From Flavobacterium psychrotolerans (GTDB lineage: Bacteria > Bacteroidota > Bacteroidia > Flavobacteriales > Flavobacteriaceae): 64,000 nt of DNA. A model generated the notes under the pieces. The model was not told the DNA's origin, searched no databases, and was given only the letters and a program-made list of their open reading frames with translations. The position numbers and the translations under genes are program-made. Position 1 is the first letter of the stretch; the number at the start of each line of letters is the position of its first letter. Where the stretch lies: contig NZ_QCZI01000009.1 in NCBI RefSeq assembly GCF_003097635.1, positions 1 to 64,000 of the forward strand, read 5' to 3'. Below are positions 30,031 to 39,661 of the stretch, one piece after another.

Positions 30031-30342
30031 ATGAAAGCAAAAATCACATTGCATTTTTATGCAAAATCAACAAAAGCCAATGGAACAGGATTATTTCCAA
30101 TTTATGTACGACTAACTGTCGACGGGAAAAGATTTGAGTACAGCACTAAAAAAATCATCGAACCATCAAAGTGATCGAATGAACTAAGCAAAATGAAAGG
30201 TAATTCAGAAGAAGCTCGTTCAATAAACAGCATACTTGACTTTACTAAAAACCGAATCAATGAAATCCAGTTCGAACTTTTAAAGGATGGTATCAATCCT
30301 AATTTTCTGATATTAATTTTACAATATAACTCTAATCAATAA
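30031..30342 (+). pseudogene. Decayed N-terminal fragment of a second tyrosine recombinase
   Basis: The frame starts MKAKITLHFYAKSTKANGTG and continues as an arm-binding domain clearly related to the start of the integrase at 591 (compare GKRFEYSTKKIIEPSK with AKRFEFSANKYVNPER). A TGA at 30172-30174 interrupts it where the intact protein has Trp, and after about 95 codons homology ends with no core-binding or catalytic domain. The leader resembles that of the intact gene, including CATCTTGTTT and CTAAAAGGTTACCA just before the ATG. It is therefore the remnant of an older element that used the same tRNA. Confidence 0.85.
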
Positions 30343-30503
30343 AAGCCTATCCGTAATAAAACCTTTGCTTTTTACAAAAACCAATCTCACATCTCAACAA
30401 CCTCTAAATCTATCTTAAAAAAAGCAATAAAATAAGAGTTAAAACGGTAACAAAGCCTAATTTTACGCGTCTTAAAGATTTCACAAAAACGAGACCTACT
30501 GAT

Positions 30504-32888
30504 ATGATTCTAAAAAAAGCATACATCCATGCCATTATAGCGCTACTCTTTTTTGGCAGTGCCTTTTCCCAGCAAAAATTTACTTTAAGTGGCACCGTTT
30601 CTGACAGCAAAAGCAATGAAACCCTAATTGGAGTAAACATCCTTATCCCCGATTTAAAAACAGGCATTACCACAAATGAATACGGGTTTTATTCCATTAC
30701 CATTCCGGAAGGAAGCTATAAAATTCAGGTGAGTTATGTCGGGTATCAAACTCTTGAAAAAAACATCAATCTGGACAAAAACACCAAAATCAACTTCAAC
30801 CTATCCGGAAATGAAGAACAACTCCAGGAAGTTCTAATTACCGATACAAGAAAAGCAACCAACATTCGCAAAGCGGAAATGAGCTTGAATAAACTCTCTA
30901 TTGCTACCATCAAAAAAATGCCGGTGGTTTTGGGTGAAGTCGATGTTTTAAAATCCCTCTTGTTGCTTCCAGGCGTTACCAATGCTGGCGAAGGTGCCTC
31001 GGGATTTAATGTGCGTGGTGGTGGCGCTGACCAGAATTTAATTCTGTTGGACGAAGCCACTATTTTCAATTCCTCCCACGTTTTCGGGTTTTTTTCGGTT
31101 TTTAATCCCGATGCTATCAAGGATTTAAAATTATACAAAGGCGGCATTCCGGCACGTTTTGGGGGCAGGGCTTCCTCGGTGTTGGACATTTATCAAAAAG
31201 ACGGAAACAGCAATAATTTCCATGTAAATGGCGGTATCGGATTAATCTCCAGCCGAATATTAGCCGAAGGGCCAATCGTAAAAAACAAAGGTTCGTTCCT
31301 TATTGGAGGAAGAAGTTCCTACGCCCATTTGTTTTTGAAACTTTCAGAAAAACAAAAGGACAATGCAGCCTATTTTTATGATTTGAACGCCAAGTTCAGC
31401 TACAAACTCAACCCGAATAACAACTTATATTTGTCGGGCTATTTTGGTCGTGACGTATTCAGTTTGGCCAAAAGCTTTACGAATATCTACGGGAATTCTA
31501 CCTTAAATTTGCGATGGAACCATCTGTTTTCTGACAAGCTGTTCTCTAATCTATCCTTAATTTACAGTGATTATTACTATGGATTGGATTTGGATTTTGT
31601 AGGTTTCAAATGGGATTCGGGCATCAAAAACTACAACATCAAATACGATTTCAAAAACTACATCACCGACCATTTTAAATTGAATTTTGGTGTGAACGCC
31701 ATTTATTACGATTTCAATCCGGGAACAATAAAACCGTCCGACGCCAACTCTGGAATCAATTTTGGGCAATTGGAAAAGAAAAAAGCATTCGAACCCGCCA
31801 TTTATATAGATGCCGAACAGGAAATTTCCAAAAAAATAGCGCTGACATACGGTTTGCGCTACAGTCTCTTTTATCGTTTGGGGCAATCAAATGTGAATGT
31901 TTATGAGAACAACAATCCTATTACCTTCAACCCAGAGTTGCAACTTTATGAAAAAGCTACGCCTATTGGCACCACTTTCTTCGGAAAAAACAAAACCATT
32001 GCCAATTTCAATAATCTGGAGCCGCGAGCAGCATTGGCCTACCAAATCAACGAGAAACAATCGGTAAAGGCAAGTTACAATCGCATGGTGCAGTATTTAC
32101 AATTAATTTCGAACACCTCATCGCCTACTCCACTGGATGTTTGGACTCCTAGCGACAATTTCATAAAACCACAAATTGCCGACCAAGTGGCTTTGGGTTA
32201 TTTCAGAAATTTCAACAACGATGCCTATTCGCTGGAAGTGGAAACCTATTACAAAAAAGTAAAAAACAGACTCGACTATATTGATGGCGCTAATTTGATT
32301 GCAAATAATGCCATCGAGCAAGTAATCCTCAACGGGCAGTTGCGATCCTATGGTTTAGAATTGATGTTCCGAAAAAATGAAGGGCGATTTAACGGTTGGG
32401 TTTCCTATACCCTGTCTAAATCCGAGCAACAAACACCGGGAAGAACAGCCATTGAAACGGGTATCAATAATGGAAATTGGTACAACTCCGTCTATGACAA
32501 ACTGCATAATGTAGCCGTAACTAGTTCCTATAATTTAAACAAAAAATGGAGTTTTGGGGCCAACTTTGCACTACAAACCGGACAGCCCGTGACCTACCCT
32601 AACGGGCAATACCAGTATCAGGATATTATCATTCCGAGTTATGGGTTAAGAAATGAAAACCGTTTGCCCGCTTACCACCATTTAGATATTTCAGCCACTT
32701 TAAGCCCGCACAAAAACGAGAAAAGAAACTGGAAGGCAGAATGGGTTTTTAGCATATACAACCTTTACAACCGCAGAAACGCAGCCTCGATTAATTTCAG
32801 GCAAAATGCAGATACCGGAAATAATGAAGCGGTACGAACTTCCATTTTTGGGATAGTTCCCGCAGTCAGTTATAATTTTAAATTTTAA
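30504..32888 (+). CDS. TonB-dependent outer-membrane receptor
   Basis: 794 residues. Signal peptide at 1-22 (FFGSAFSQ); a carboxypeptidase-regulatory-like beta-sandwich (about 25-105, TLSGTVSDSKSNETLIGVNI); a plug domain (about 125-225, with GVTNAGEGASGFNVRGGGAD); then a barrel ending SYNFKF. It is smaller than typical SusC (about 1000). The pairing with a DUF4249 lipoprotein 5 bases downstream is common in Flavobacteriia. It imports an unknown ligand, possibly a peptide, metal chelate or cofactor, using TonB energy. No regulator, enzyme or SusD-like partner is adjacent to define the ligand. Confidence 0.92.
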   Translation: MILKKAYIHAIIALLFFGSAFSQQKFTLSGTVSDSKSNETLIGVNILIPDLKTGITTNEYGFYSITIPEGSYKIQVSYVGYQTLEKNINLDKNTKINFNLSGNEEQLQEVLITDTRKATNIRKAEMSLNKLSIATIKKMPVVLGEVDVLKSLLLLPGVTNAGEGASGFNVRGGGADQNLILLDEATIFNSSHVFGFFSVFNPDAIKDLKLYKGGIPARFGGRASSVLDIYQKDGNSNNFHVNGGIGLISSRILAEGPIVKNKGSFLIGGRSSYAHLFLKLSEKQKDNAAYFYDLNAKFSYKLNPNNNLYLSGYFGRDVFSLAKSFTNIYGNSTLNLRWNHLFSDKLFSNLSLIYSDYYYGLDLDFVGFKWDSGIKNYNIKYDFKNYITDHFKLNFGVNAIYYDFNPGTIKPSDANSGINFGQLEKKKAFEPAIYIDAEQEISKKIALTYGLRYSLFYRLGQSNVNVYENNNPITFNPELQLYEKATPIGTTFFGKNKTIANFNNLEPRAALAYQINEKQSVKASYNRMVQYLQLISNTSSPTPLDVWTPSDNFIKPQIADQVALGYFRNFNNDAYSLEVETYYKKVKNRLDYIDGANLIANNAIEQVILNGQLRSYGLELMFRKNEGRFNGWVSYTLSKSEQQTPGRTAIETGINNGNWYNSVYDKLHNVAVTSSYNLNKKWSFGANFALQTGQPVTYPNGQYQYQDIIIPSYGLRNENRLPAYHHLDISATLSPHKNEKRNWKAEWVFSIYNLYNRRNAASINFRQNADTGNNEAVRTSIFGIVPAVSYNFKF

Positions 32889-32893
32889 GCATC

Positions 32894-33715
32894 ATGAAAA
32901 ACTTATATGTACTGGTGGTACTCCTAACGGCACTTTTCTTTAACGGTTGCGAAGACGTGGTCAATGTAGATTTGAATTCGGCTCCGCCTAAATTGGTGAT
33001 TGATGGGGCAATCAACTGGCAAAAAGGGACTTTGGGGAATACCCAAACCATCCGCTTAAGTACAACCTCAGACTATTTCAGTAGTGCAAAACCAACTGTT
33101 TCTGGTGCCACAGTGTTTGTTAAAAATAGTGAGAATACTGTTTTTACCTTTGCGGAAACTTCCAATACGGGCAATTACGTATGCACGAATTTTATTCCGC
33201 ATTTGAATGAAACGTATACCCTTACCGTTGTTAGTGCTGGACAAACCTACATGGCAACAGAAACATTAACCTCAATTGCACCTATCAAAAATATTGTCCA
33301 AAACAACGAAGGGGGCTTTACGGGAACTGACATAGAAATTAAAGCATTTTATACCGATCCCGCAAATGAAGAAAATTATTATTTGTACAAATACAAATAT
33401 CCAAACCAAATAAAATCAGGGTATTACGTAGATGATGACACGTTTTTTCAAGGCAATGATTTCTTTAGCCTTTCGCAAAACAATGACATCAAAGCGGGCG
33501 ATCAAATAGAGATTTCGCATTTCGGAATTTCGAAAGCCTATTACAATTACATGAGCGTTTTGTTGAGTATTGCAGGAAACACCGGTGGCGGTCCATTTCA
33601 GTCTCCTCCGGCAACGGTGCGGGGAAACATCATCAACACCACGAATTTTTCAAATTATGCTTTGGGATATTTTAGATTGTGCGAAGTGGAAACTAAAAAC
33701 TATACCGTTCAATAG
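32894..33715 (+). CDS. DUF4249 lipoprotein, partner of the TonB receptor
   Basis: 273 residues with a lipobox (FFNGC, Cys19). The mature part begins EDVVNVDLNSAPPKLVIDGA, the signature of DUF4249, followed by beta-sandwich strands, for example GATVFVKNSENTVFTF. Its start is 5 bases after the receptor stop, so the two are co-transcribed. By analogy with SusD-like partners it may sit on the cell surface over the receptor and assist ligand capture. The family has no assigned biochemical function. It ends in the unusual SFGEVETKNYTVQ-like tail (CEVETKNYTVQ). Confidence 0.85.
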   Translation: MKNLYVLVVLLTALFFNGCEDVVNVDLNSAPPKLVIDGAINWQKGTLGNTQTIRLSTTSDYFSSAKPTVSGATVFVKNSENTVFTFAETSNTGNYVCTNFIPHLNETYTLTVVSAGQTYMATETLTSIAPIKNIVQNNEGGFTGTDIEIKAFYTDPANEENYYLYKYKYPNQIKSGYYVDDDTFFQGNDFFSLSQNNDIKAGDQIEISHFGISKAYYNYMSVLLSIAGNTGGGPFQSPPATVRGNIINTTNFSNYALGYFRLCEVETKNYTVQ

Positions 33716-33736
33716 GAACAATTCCAAATGCATTTC

Positions 33737-33891
33737 GGGAGCTTTTTCCGGCTATCCATTACAAAAAAACAAGACAACAATCGGTTTTCTAATTCCTGCA
33801 AGGAGCTTCTTCTGGTCGCTCTTGCAGTAAAAGAAAACCAAGGATTCTTCCCACTGTTTTGTTTTCCATTTCTATACTGGCTACTGGATTC
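33737..33891. repeat. Structured intergenic motif, copy 1 (expanded)
   Basis: A GGGAGCTTTTTCCGGCTATC block at the left end and a CTGGCTACTGG block at the right flank a clear hairpin. In it GGTTTTCT (33783-33790) pairs with AGAAAACC (33832-33839), and CTGCAAGGAGC (33796-33806) with GCTCTTGCAG (33818-33827). The outer blocks match, in reverse complement, those of the motif at 45886-45969. The remaining gap to 34012 holds nothing else that I can support. Confidence 0.55.
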
Positions 33892-34012
33892 CGGATTTAG
33901 ATTATAGTGAGGTCCATCTTTTAGGGTCGGATAACGATTTTAAATTTTAGATTTTTCATACATTTACAACAAAACGGAAATCAAGAATCAAAACTCCTAA
34001 ATCAATACGCTA

Positions 34013-34675
34013 ATGTCATCCCATCATATCGTTCGCGACGACCAAGAACCCGCTTTAATCATCGCCAACGGCGCTTCCTGCCAAGAGGAATTATTGGGCC
34101 AATTGCTGGAATGGTCGCCATTAGTCATCGTATTGGATTCTGCCATAGAAAGAGTCATCAACTTAAACATTAAAGTAGACGTGGTTTTGGGCGACTTTGA
34201 CAGAGGTTTTGACCCACATGAATTTTTAAAATCTCAATATCCGATAGAAATTGTTCATACACCAGACCAAAACAAAACCGATTTGGAAAAAGCATTTGAT
34301 TATCTCATAGAAAGAAAAATCCCTGCGGTAAACGTGGTTTGGGCAACTGGAAAACGCGCCGATCATACCATTACAAATCTGACCAATATTATCCGTTACC
34401 GAAATGAATTAAAAATTGTCATTCACGATGACCACTCAAAAGTGTTTTTACTGCCTAAAAAATTCGAGAAATGGTATCCTGAAAATACTCCAATTTCTTT
34501 GATTCCCATAGGGCATGTTACCGGAATACATTCTGAAAATTTATTCTATCCCTTAAAAAATGACAGCCTGACCATTGGTTACCGAACCGGAAGCAGCAAT
34601 CACGTCACCCATGACGGCATCGTAACTATTATTCATAACGAGGGAGATTTACTGATGATGGAATGTATGGATTAA
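34013..34675 (+). CDS. Thiamine pyrophosphokinase
   Basis: 220 residues, cytoplasmic. The catalytic-domain motifs ALIIANGASC, VDVVLGDFDRG and DQNKTDLEKAFDYL (acidic residues for Mg-ATP) are present, followed by a thiamine-binding C-terminal beta domain with TGIHSENLFYPLKNDSLTIG and SNHVTHDGIVTI. The length matches bacterial thiamine diphosphokinases. It transfers pyrophosphate from ATP to thiamine to give the cofactor thiamine diphosphate. It stands alone, about 300 bases after the DUF4249 gene with the structured motif between. No thiamine riboswitch is evident in that gap. Confidence 0.9.
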   Translation: MSSHHIVRDDQEPALIIANGASCQEELLGQLLEWSPLVIVLDSAIERVINLNIKVDVVLGDFDRGFDPHEFLKSQYPIEIVHTPDQNKTDLEKAFDYLIERKIPAVNVVWATGKRADHTITNLTNIIRYRNELKIVIHDDHSKVFLLPKKFEKWYPENTPISLIPIGHVTGIHSENLFYPLKNDSLTIGYRTGSSNHVTHDGIVTIIHNEGDLLMMECMD

Positions 34676-34763
34676 GCATAGATACTCCATAAATAGTGTA
34701 TGAGTAGTGTATAAAAAAATAGGCCACATTGGATAAAAGGGCTTGCGAAAAAGTGGGGTAAAA

Positions 34764-35393
34764 CTATTCTTTTACAATAATTATGGTAGCCTTAAAGCCG
34801 GTTGCCAGATTCCATTGATTGGCAGAAACAAGCATTCCTTGGTCATCATACACCTTAAACTCGGCTGTGTTAGGTCCGGAATAGCCTTGATTTAAAGCTT
34901 CAAAATCAATTTTATTGAATCCTTTTTCTAGGTTAAGTTCAAAACCTTTGAAGTTGCCTTCCAAAAAAACACGGGATTGAACCTCTTTGTCATTGACTAA
35001 AACCCGAATTAGATCACCATCCACTTCACCAAAATCGCGATAGCTTATTTTTACAAAAGTTGATCTGCTCTTAAAATCACCCAAATATTCGTTTTTCCTA
35101 AATATTTTAGACTCGTCTTCTCCTACTTTTCTGTTCAGTTTTTCTTTATAAATATCCCCAGGATTCTTGAAATTGTTGGGATTCGTAAACTGCAAAGTAT
35201 TGGTCTCCAATATAGATTTAGAAGAGGTAATGGGCTTGGTATTTAATTTAAATACTGATGGAGCAGCTATACTTGGAGTGATTAAATTATTCCCAACAGG
35301 TGCAAAAGAATTTTTCTTATTAAGAAACTCATTTTGAGCAATACCGTCAAACGAAAAACCAATTATTATTAGGATTAAAAATATCCATTTCAT
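34764..35393 (-). CDS. Exported hypothetical protein
   Basis: 209 residues from the ATG at 35393. An upstream in-frame ATG would add MGWIKRYC before the signal and is less likely. A signal peptide (1-20, GFSFDGIAQ) is followed by a polar linker (about 20-85, Asn/Ser/Thr-rich), then a conserved beta-rich domain with STFVKISYRDFGEVDGDLIR and FKGFELNLEKGFNKIDFEAL. It ends ATIIIVKE. No enzyme motif is seen. Similar secreted proteins of Flavobacteriia are uncharacterised. It converges on the thiamine kinase gene. Confidence 0.6.
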   Translation of the reverse strand: MKWIFLILIIIGFSFDGIAQNEFLNKKNSFAPVGNNLITPSIAAPSVFKLNTKPITSSKSILETNTLQFTNPNNFKNPGDIYKEKLNRKVGEDESKIFRKNEYLGDFKSRSTFVKISYRDFGEVDGDLIRVLVNDKEVQSRVFLEGNFKGFELNLEKGFNKIDFEALNQGYSGPNTAEFKVYDDQGMLVSANQWNLATGFKATIIIVKE

Positions 35394-35578
35394 GCAATAC
35401 CGCTTTATCCATCCCAATCATGTATTAATAACAAGAAAAAAGATTTTATTTTAGTCGATAAAATTAATCTATTTACTAAAAACCCAATAGATTTTATCAT
35501 TTTTTTATCATTTTGAAAAGAAAACAATTTTCAAGTTTACAATTCGTTATATTAGTAACAAAATTAGTGGTTCATCCT

Positions 35579-36163
35579 ATGACAAATCCAAAAATAAAAA
35601 TTATAAAAAGCGAAATCCTTTCTGACAATTGGTACACCTTAAGGAAGATAACATACGATTATCAAAATAAAGAAGGGAATTGGGAAACACACTACCGGGA
35701 AGCGTATGACAGAGGCAATGGTGCTACTATTCTACTCTACAATAAATCCAACCAAACCGTTATTCTTACCCGTCAATTACGAATTCCGACCTATTTAAAC
35801 GGAAACGAAACCGGCATGATGATAGAAGCTTGTGCAGGGCTTCTGGACACCGACAATGCGGAAGATTGCATCAAAAGAGAAACGGAAGAAGAAACCGGAT
35901 ATCGGGTAAGCGAAGTACGAAAAATCTTCGAAGTTTACATGTCTCCGGGTTCCGTAACCGAAATTATTTATTTTTTTGTGGGAGAATATTCCAAAGACAT
36001 GAAAGTTAACGAAGGCGGTGGTTTAGACCACGAACAGGAAAATATTGAAGTTTTAGAAATGCCTTTCGAAAAAGCGTTGCAAATGATACCTTCCGGCGAA
36101 ATAAAAGATGCTAAGACCATCATGCTTTTGCAATATGCTAAAATCAACAATCTACTCATTTAA
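35579..36163 (+). CDS. nudK: Nudix hydrolase, NudK-like (GDP-mannose pyrophosphatase type)
   Basis: 194 residues from the ATG at 35579. The longer frame from 35513 adds a non-conserved leader. The Nudix box G-x5-E-x7-REUxEExGU is present as GLLDTDNAEDCIKRETEEET-GY. The N-terminal WYTLRKITYDYQNKEGNWET and the ADP-sugar-type proline region after the box (MSPGSVTEIIYFFVGEYS) fit the NudK/ADP-ribose group, and the E. coli NudK length (191) matches. It hydrolyses GDP-mannose or related nucleotide sugars. The next gene follows after 35 bases with its own promoter-like box. Confidence 0.8.
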   Translation: MTNPKIKIIKSEILSDNWYTLRKITYDYQNKEGNWETHYREAYDRGNGATILLYNKSNQTVILTRQLRIPTYLNGNETGMMIEACAGLLDTDNAEDCIKRETEEETGYRVSEVRKIFEVYMSPGSVTEIIYFFVGEYSKDMKVNEGGGLDHEQENIEVLEMPFEKALQMIPSGEIKDAKTIMLLQYAKINNLLI

Positions 36164-36183
36164 CTTTTTTCTAAACGTTTTCT

Positions 36184-36191
36184 TATCTTTG
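36184..36191 (+). promoter_or_regulatory. -7 element of rlmF
   Basis: TATCTTTG matches TAnnTTTG and is 7 bases ahead of the ATG at 36199, so the leader is very short or the message is leaderless. No clear -33 TTTG is visible. Confidence 0.5.
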
Positions 36192-36198
36192 CGCCATT

Positions 36199-37152
36199 AT
36201 GGAAAACGAAAAACCAAAAATCATCGTTGAAAAAATCAAATTACATCCAAGGAACCCGAACCGTTTTGGATATAATTTTGAGCAATTAACCGAGATTTGC
36301 CCAGAACTGAAAGATTTTTTCTCTATCAACGAACATGGTGTCCAAGCATTTGATTTCAGCAATCCTAATGCTATAAAACTCCTGAACAAGGCATTATTAA
36401 TTAAGCATTATGATGTTAATAATTGGGATATTCCTGAAAATTATTTATGCCCTCCCATTCCCGGCAGATCCGATTATATTTATAACATAGGCGATTTATT
36501 AGCTTTAAGTAATAATGGTGTCATTCCGGAAGGTGAAAATGTGCAAGGTTTAGATATTGGAATTGGAGCGAATTGCGTTTATCCAATTATTGGAAATTCC
36601 GTTTACGGATGGTCATTTGTTGGAACCGATATTGATGAAAACGCCATTCAAAATTGCAAAAAAATCATTGAACAGAATCCTAAATTAATAGATGTCATTA
36701 GTTTACAATTACAAATAAACTCGCGTCATATTTTCAAAAATATCATTTTACCCGAAGATAAATTTGCCTTTACAATTTGTAATCCTCCTTTTCATTCCTC
36801 GAAAGAAGAAGCTACAATGAGTAACATTAGGAAAATAAACAACCTCCAAAATACTAGAAACACAAAACCACTTTTGAATTTTGGGGGTCAAAATGCCGAA
36901 TTATGGTGTGAGGGTGGAGAAATTGGTTTCATTACGCAAATGATTTACGAAAGTGCCAAATATCCTATGCAAGTGCTTTGGTTTACAACATTGGTTTCTA
37001 AAAAAGACAATCTGAAGAGTATTTACAAAACGTTGAATAAAGTTGATGTAGTTGCCATAAGAACCTTTGAAATGGCTCAAGGACAAAAGAAAAGCCGCAT
37101 AGTTGCCTGGACTTTTTTGAGTGAAGCTCAGCAAAAAAACTGGAAGTTTTAA
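36199..37152 (+). CDS. rlmF: 23S rRNA (adenine1618-N6)-methyltransferase
   Basis: 317 residues, cytoplasmic. The opening LHPRNPNRFGYNFEQLTEIC and the downstream IPGRSDYIYNIGDLL are characteristic of RlmF. The SAM-binding loop is GLDIGIGANCVYP, and the catalytic motif NPPFHSS near residue 196 is the (N/D)PP(Y/F) of N6-adenine methyltransferases. The length matches E. coli RlmF (308). It methylates A1618 of 23S rRNA. A 61-base gap separates it from uvrB, with which it shares orientation but not function. Confidence 0.92.
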   Translation: MENEKPKIIVEKIKLHPRNPNRFGYNFEQLTEICPELKDFFSINEHGVQAFDFSNPNAIKLLNKALLIKHYDVNNWDIPENYLCPPIPGRSDYIYNIGDLLALSNNGVIPEGENVQGLDIGIGANCVYPIIGNSVYGWSFVGTDIDENAIQNCKKIIEQNPKLIDVISLQLQINSRHIFKNIILPEDKFAFTICNPPFHSSKEEATMSNIRKINNLQNTRNTKPLLNFGGQNAELWCEGGEIGFITQMIYESAKYPMQVLWFTTLVSKKDNLKSIYKTLNKVDVVAIRTFEMAQGQKKSRIVAWTFLSEAQQKNWKF

Positions 37153-37213
37153 GTTTTTCTAAACAACTTTATTTTTCATTCCATTGTAACTTTGTGACTT
37201 TGAAACAAAACAC

Positions 37214-39205
37214 ATGAATTTCCAAGTTTCTTCCGAATACCAACCCAAAGGCGACCAACCTCAAGCAATTGAAAAATTAGCCAAAGGAATTATAGATGGC
37301 GAAAAATTCCAGACTTTATTAGGTGTTACCGGTTCCGGAAAAACATTTACCGTTGCCAATGTCATCCAGGAAGTGCAACGGCCAACCTTAGTTTTAGCGC
37401 ATAACAAAACGCTGGCAGCTCAATTGTATTCGGAATTCAAACAGTTTTTCCCAAATAATGCGGTTGAATATTTTGTTTCCTATTATGATTATTACCAACC
37501 CGAGGCCTTCATGCCGGTTACGGGTGTTTTTATAGAAAAGGATTTGTCCATTAATGAAGAGTTGGAAAAAATGCGAATGAGCACCACTGCTTCCCTCCTT
37601 TCTGGTCGCAGAGATATTTTGGTAGTTGCCTCGGTTTCGTGCTTGTACGGAATAGGAAATCCAGTAGAGTTTCAGAAAAATGTGATTCCAATAGCCAAAG
37701 GACAAATCATTTCTCGCACTAAATTATTGCATCAATTGGTGCAAAGTTTATATTCCAGAACCGAAGCCGATTTCAATCCCGGTAGTTTCAGGATAAAAGG
37801 CGATACGGTGGATGTTTATCCGAGTTATGCAGATGATGCCTATCGCATTCACTTTTTTGGAGATGAAATTGAAGAAATTGAAAGCTTCGATGTCAAAAAT
37901 TCCCAAGTCATTGAAAAATTCGAAAAACTCACGATTTATCCCGCCAATATGTTTGTGACCTCACCCGACGTGTTGCAAAATGCAATTTGGGAAATCCAAC
38001 AGGATTTAGTCAAACAAGTCGATTATTTCAAGGAAATCGGCAAACATCTGGAAGCAAAACGTTTAGAAGAGCGCACCAATTTCGATTTAGAAATGATACG
38101 GGAATTGGGGTATTGCTCCGGAATTGAAAATTATTCCCGTTATCTTGACGGTCGTTTGCCTGGCACAAGACCATTCTGTTTGATTGATTACTTCCCTGAC
38201 GATTTTTTGATGGTAGTTGACGAAAGTCACGTGACGCTTTCCCAAGTGCACGCGATGTATGGTGGCGACCGAAGCCGAAAAGAAAATTTAGTAGAATATG
38301 GGTTCCGCCTCCCAGCAGCAATGGACAATCGCCCGTTGAAATTTGAGGAATTCGAGGCGATGCAAAACCAAGTGATTTATGTTTCGGCTACACCAGCCGA
38401 TTATGAATTGCAAAAAACCGATGGAGTTGTTGTTGAGCAAGTGATTCGCCCAACAGGTTTATTGGATCCAATTATCGAAATCCGTCCAAGCCTTAACCAA
38501 ATTGACGATTTGATTGAAGAAATACAAGCTCGCGCAGAAATTGACGAACGCGTTTTAGTGACTACTTTAACCAAAAGAATGGCGGAAGAACTGGCAAAAT
38601 ACTTGGCAAAAGTGGGCGTTCGTTGTAGGTACATTCATTCTGAAGTCGATACGCTGGAACGAATCGAAATCATGCAGGATTTGCGAAAAGGGATTTTTGA
38701 CGTGCTAATTGGGGTAAACTTGCTTCGAGAAGGATTGGATTTACCGGAAGTTTCTTTGGTAGCTATTTTGGATGCCGATAAGGAAGGTTTTTTAAGAAGC
38801 CATCGTTCTCTGACACAAACCATAGGACGTGCGGCGAGAAACCTGAATGGAAAAGCCATTATGTATGCGGATAAAATTACCGTCAGCATGCAAAAAACGA
38901 TTGATGAAACCAATTATCGCAGAACCAAACAAATCAACTACAATACCGAAAACAATGTGGTTCCAATGGCTTTGAATAAAAAAATTGAAAGCGCCTTTAC
39001 CAAAAACCCATTGGTAGATTATGAATTGGGATATGGTATTGCTGAGGCAGCGGAACCGATTACGGAATATTTATCGAAACCGGAAATCGAAAAACGAATC
39101 CGTGAAAAAAGGAAATCTATGGAAAAAGCGGCAAAAGAATTAGATTTTATCCACGCTGCAAAATTGAGGGATGAAATAAAAGTGCTGCAAGGACAATTGC
39201 CTTAG
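37214..39205 (+). CDS. uvrB: Excinuclease ABC subunit B
   Basis: 663 residues, full length. Walker A GVTGSGKT near residue 39; the beta-hairpin YYDYYQPEA near 95, which inserts into damaged DNA; the DEAD-like box VVDESHVT near 338; helicase motifs (LLREGLDLPEVSLV, TIGRAARN) and a C-terminal UvrC/UvrA-binding UVR segment (ELDFIHAAKLRDEIKVLQ). UvrB verifies lesions for nucleotide excision repair together with UvrA and UvrC. Its stop overlaps the convergent TerB-like gene by 4 bases. Confidence 0.97.
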   Translation: MNFQVSSEYQPKGDQPQAIEKLAKGIIDGEKFQTLLGVTGSGKTFTVANVIQEVQRPTLVLAHNKTLAAQLYSEFKQFFPNNAVEYFVSYYDYYQPEAFMPVTGVFIEKDLSINEELEKMRMSTTASLLSGRRDILVVASVSCLYGIGNPVEFQKNVIPIAKGQIISRTKLLHQLVQSLYSRTEADFNPGSFRIKGDTVDVYPSYADDAYRIHFFGDEIEEIESFDVKNSQVIEKFEKLTIYPANMFVTSPDVLQNAIWEIQQDLVKQVDYFKEIGKHLEAKRLEERTNFDLEMIRELGYCSGIENYSRYLDGRLPGTRPFCLIDYFPDDFLMVVDESHVTLSQVHAMYGGDRSRKENLVEYGFRLPAAMDNRPLKFEEFEAMQNQVIYVSATPADYELQKTDGVVVEQVIRPTGLLDPIIEIRPSLNQIDDLIEEIQARAEIDERVLVTTLTKRMAEELAKYLAKVGVRCRYIHSEVDTLERIEIMQDLRKGIFDVLIGVNLLREGLDLPEVSLVAILDADKEGFLRSHRSLTQTIGRAARNLNGKAIMYADKITVSMQKTIDETNYRRTKQINYNTENNVVPMALNKKIESAFTKNPLVDYELGYGIAEAAEPITEYLSKPEIEKRIREKRKSMEKAAKELDFIHAAKLRDEIKVLQGQLP

Positions 39206-39603
39206 TTCAATTGTTCCTGAAAAACTTCCAATAAAAAATCCGGGGAAACCATCCCTGTTGTAGAAAGTTCCATAGCTTTCAAAACCCTTTTCATAGCGAA
39301 CGGATTCAAACCCATTGTGATTCCGATTTCATGAATGGCCTCTTTTTCTCTTTCGTGTAAAGTACCATCGCTATGCATTAGCAATGCCAGACGATAAAAT
39401 TGCTGGATACGTTGAAATTCGGTTTTGATTACTTCTGAATACTGCTCCTGATGAAACAGTTGCTTGAAATCGTCTTTGTCAATTTGAAACTGATTGGCGA
39501 TTAATGCTAAAAATTCCAATTCTCTATCGTGGAGTTTTCCATCCACAACAGAAAAAGCAACCATTTCTGCTAATAAATTTAGTTTTTCTTCGTAGGTATT
39601 CAT
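39202..39603 (-). CDS. TerB-like protein
   Basis: 133 residues from the ATG at 39603. The track-style longer frame adds a Lys/Ile-rich leader and is rejected because the ATG at 39603 starts the conserved domain. The helical bundle MNTYEEKLNLLAEMVAFSVV with DGKLHDRELEFL and later SDGTLHEREKEAIHEIG shows the paired acidic D-G-x-x-x-x-x-E motif of TerB, which can bind a divalent cation. Function in tellurite or stress response is uncertain for stand-alone TerB proteins. It is convergent with uvrB. Confidence 0.7.
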   Translation of the reverse strand: MNTYEEKLNLLAEMVAFSVVDGKLHDRELEFLALIANQFQIDKDDFKQLFHQEQYSEVIKTEFQRIQQFYRLALLMHSDGTLHEREKEAIHEIGITMGLNPFAMKRVLKAMELSTTGMVSPDFLLEVFQEQLN

Positions 39604-39661
39604 CAAATGTTTATTTTTAGCTAAATTATATCTATTTGACAACTTTAAAAAATAAATCACT

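Noticed and set aside
33570..33830. 86-codon frame at the end of the DUF4249 gene
   Set aside because: It is out of frame within the lipoprotein gene and then enters the structured intergenic motif.
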